From NCBI GenBank assembly GCA_030618495.1, contig JAUXDE010000034.1:1-14944 (forward strand): 14,944 bases of DNA. The letters are read 5' to 3'. This stretch comes from Clostridia bacterium. Its GTDB lineage: Bacteria > UBA6262 > WVXT01 > JAUXBS01. Numbering within the stretch: position 1 is the first letter of the stretch; the number at the start of each line of letters is the position of its first letter. The notes beneath the pieces are model-generated. The model did no database searches. It saw nothing but the letters and a program-made list of their open reading frames with translations, and had not been told where the DNA came from. A program made the translations under genes and the position numbers. Of this stretch, positions 12,951 through 14,944 are shown piece after piece.

Positions 12951-14944
12951 ATGAATTATAAAAAAAAGATGATTTTGCCAATAATGGTTCTTCTTGTTCT
13001 TGCTGCGGGACAGGTTTTGACATATGCGGCCGGGGAGGTAAACATTGCCGTTCTTAAGTTCCAGAACCTTACGGGCAAGAATAAGTATTACGTACTTGAG
13101 GAGACGGTTCCCAATTATATTATTACGGAACTTCTCGGGGAATCAAGGATAAAGGTTATTGAGAGAGAGAGGCTTAATAAAATTCTTGATGAACACAGGC
13201 TGGTTCTTACCGGACTGATAGAGCAGGAGGAGATTAAAAAACTGGGAGAACTGCTTCCGGTCAGTCACCTTCTTCTCGGCTCCATTAGCCTGTCGGGCGG
13301 CAGGATACGCATTGATTCACATTTGCTTAATGTTAAAACAGGTGAAATAGCGGCAGCTCAGAAAGCTTATATCTATAAGATAAACCTTGCGGACGGAGTT
13401 TGTGAAATTATGGGAAGGAAGATAATCAGGAGCCTGTATCCCGCCGAAGACCCGGATGAGCCGGAGGTAACCCCTCCCCCGGAAGGAAAGACCATAAACC
13501 TTGAACTTATCCCCGACAACTCGTACTGCCTGGCAGGCGCTAAGAAGCCAGTATACCTTCAGATTATCCTGCAGAGCGGAAAGAGGGGCAGGACGGGGAA
13601 GAAGGTTCCTCTTAATATTTCTTTTGTCATAGACAAGAGCGGCTCAATGGGCATCCAGGGCAAACTGGAGTACGTGAAGGAGGCCGTCATGGAGGCGGTT
13701 GACAACCTTTCCGGCAAAGACGTTGTTTCCATCGTGGCTTACGATTCAAGTGTTAACGTTCCGCATAAAGCTTCCGGGGTTAAAAACAAGGATGAAATAA
13801 GAAAAATAATTCAAGGGCTTACCCCGGGTTCTTCAACCAATCTTCACGGGGGGCTGATGAAGGGCTATGAGGAGGTGGGGAAGAATTTTTCGGAAAAATT
13901 CATTAACAGGGTCATCCTTCTTTCGGATGGACTTGCCAACAAGGGCGAGAGAAGGCCGGAAGTCCTGTGCCGGATTGCCGAGGATCGCGGTGGGCAGGGG
14001 AAAACCCTGACAACGATGGGAGTGGGACAGTCCTACAACGAGCAGTTAATGCTGGATTTGTCTGAATTCGGGGAAGGGAATTATTATTTCATTGATACCC
14101 CCGAAAGGGCTACGGAAATATTTGCCAATGAATTCAGGGGATTGTTGAAAGCGGTAGCCACCAATATAAACCTGAGTATCAGGCCCGGGGTGGGCTGCAG
14201 GGTGAAGAGGGTTTTCGGTTATGAGACGAAGAAGGACGGTAACGATGTTTTTTTCGGCATATCTTCGCTTTCCGAATGGGAAAAGAGGTCCATCATAGTA
14301 GAACTCCTCCCGCCAAAAAATGGGAAGGGTGAAATCCGGCTTGCTGAAGTTACGGTTGAGTACGGGGACACGGGAAGTACCGAGAAACAGGTTATAGAAA
14401 TCCAGGCCGTGAAACTGGAAATGACAAAGGATAAAAAGATATGGAGAAGCGGTGTTGATAGAAAAGTGAAGAGAGAGGCGGAACTGATAAAATCGGCCGA
14501 GGTTATGAAGACCGCCTCGGAGATGATGAGTAAAGGGAAGAACGAGGAAGCCAGGGAACTGATTTTAAGTCAGGCTTCCGTGGTGATGGAGGAATCCGCC
14601 AGGCAAAGGGATGAGAAATTATTAGAAAGTTCAAACTCGCTTATGCAGGCGTACAGCAAGATAAATGCGGCGGTAGATGAGAAAAAGAAAATAGAGATGG
14701 AGAAATATGTGCCTTCCGGGGTTTACTCGAACCAGTTATCAAAGAAGGCTATCCGTAAATCCGTTCAGCAGTCAGGCTATGCAAGGATGAAGGGTAAATC
14801 CGTCGGCAGGGCGGTAATGGATATAAACAGTGAAAAGGCTGATAAATATCTTTCTGAGGGAAACCAGCTTTACATGAAGGGCAGGACAAAAGAGGCGATT
14901 TCCAACTGGCAAAAGGTCATTGTAGTTGACCCGGACAATGAAAT
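12951..14944 (+). CDS. CsgG-domain / von Willebrand A / TPR exported protein, 3' end beyond window
   Basis: At least 664 residues, still open at the window end. Residues 1-27 are a signal peptide (hydrophobic 8-19, then TYAAG). Residues about 30-165 match the CsgG/TolB-N-like fold: VNIAVLKFQNLTG, an IITELL helix, VIERERLNKILDEH and LLLGSISLSGGRIRIDSHLLNVKTGEI. After a Pro-rich linker, residues about 220-400 are a von Willebrand A domain with a complete metal-ion-dependent adhesion site: D228-K-S230-G-S232, T296 and D326. Residues about 403-490 look like a beta domain and about 505-585 are helical. A TPR unit begins near 629 (ADKYLSEGNQLYMKGRTKEAI) and runs to the edge. GGAG at 12941-12944, six bases before the ATG, supports the start. 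The expected location is periplasm or outer membrane, with a role in metal-dependent protein binding or assembly. The function is inferred from domains. Confidence 0.88.
   Translation, partial: MNYKKKMILPIMVLLVLAAGQVLTYAAGEVNIAVLKFQNLTGKNKYYVLEETVPNYIITELLGESRIKVIERERLNKILDEHRLVLTGLIEQEEIKKLGELLPVSHLLLGSISLSGGRIRIDSHLLNVKTGEIAAAQKAYIYKINLADGVCEIMGRKIIRSLYPAEDPDEPEVTPPPEGKTINLELIPDNSYCLAGAKKPVYLQIILQSGKRGRTGKKVPLNISFVIDKSGSMGIQGKLEYVKEAVMEAVDNLSGKDVVSIVAYDSSVNVPHKASGVKNKDEIRKIIQGLTPGSSTNLHGGLMKGYEEVGKNFSEKFINRVILLSDGLANKGERRPEVLCRIAEDRGGQGKTLTTMGVGQSYNEQLMLDLSEFGEGNYYFIDTPERATEIFANEFRGLLKAVATNINLSIRPGVGCRVKRVFGYETKKDGNDVFFGISSLSEWEKRSIIVELLPPKNGKGEIRLAEVTVEYGDTGSTEKQVIEIQAVKLEMTKDKKIWRSGVDRKVKREAELIKSAEVMKTASEMMSKGKNEEARELILSQASVVMEESARQRDEKLLESSNSLMQAYSKINAAVDEKKKIEMEKYVPSGVYSNQLSKKAIRKSVQQSGYARMKGKSVGRAVMDINSEKADKYLSEGNQLYMKGRTKEAISNWQKVIVVDPDNE

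Overview
The window looks like chromosomal DNA from a Gram-negative (diderm), probably uncultured bacterium. Supporting signs are an outer-membrane-barrel-like protein, an exported FKBP-type foldase, a CsgG-domain exported protein, sigma70-like promoters and strong AGGAGG-type ribosome binding sites. The base composition is moderately AT-rich. The two hairpin repeats resemble REP-type palindromes that I recall from metagenome-derived genomes of lineages such as Omnitrophota and Elusimicrobiota. That taxonomic hint is weak. I see no rRNA, tRNA, CRISPR array, transposase or phage gene.

Layout. Bases 1-52 hold a REP-like hairpin whose left arm is cut by the window edge. Bases 65-4711 hold a same-strand series. 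It starts with a fusion of a cyclic-nucleotide-binding domain to a complete D-lactate dehydrogenase. Next come a predicted outer-membrane barrel protein and an AlkD-type DNA glycosylase. Then come three small cysteine-rich genes (an FmdB-type zinc ribbon, a small membrane protein and a conserved 161-residue protein) and a small beta-repeat protein whose 5' end looks frameshifted. Convergent to these is mgtE (4763-6106, minus). It is divergent from an exported FKBP peptidyl-prolyl isomerase (6273-6977), and the gene-free stretch between them holds two recognisable promoters and a palindrome.

Bases 7020-9497 hold a small membrane-anchored protein, a PP-loop ATPase resembling MurL, and a polytopic membrane protein. 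After a 136-base AT-rich promoter region, a stop/start-overlapping pair follows (9634-11615). It encodes an alanine-dehydrogenase-fold enzyme of about the size of N5-(carboxyethyl)ornithine synthase and a RimK-like ATP-grasp ligase. A second, complete REP-like hairpin fills the gap between this pair and a convergent nitronate monooxygenase-like flavoenzyme (11677-12756, minus). Divergent from that gene, a large CsgG / von Willebrand A / TPR protein begins at 12951 and runs off the window.

Working together. The best candidate for an undescribed pathway is the dehydrogenase plus ATP-grasp pair, which would suit reductive formation of an opine-like amino acid followed by ATP-dependent amide or peptide ligation. 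The cNMP-gated lactate dehydrogenase suggests allosteric coupling of fermentation to a cyclic nucleotide. The CsgG-vWA-TPR protein looks like a cell-envelope adhesion or assembly component. All three functional readings are inferences from domain content.
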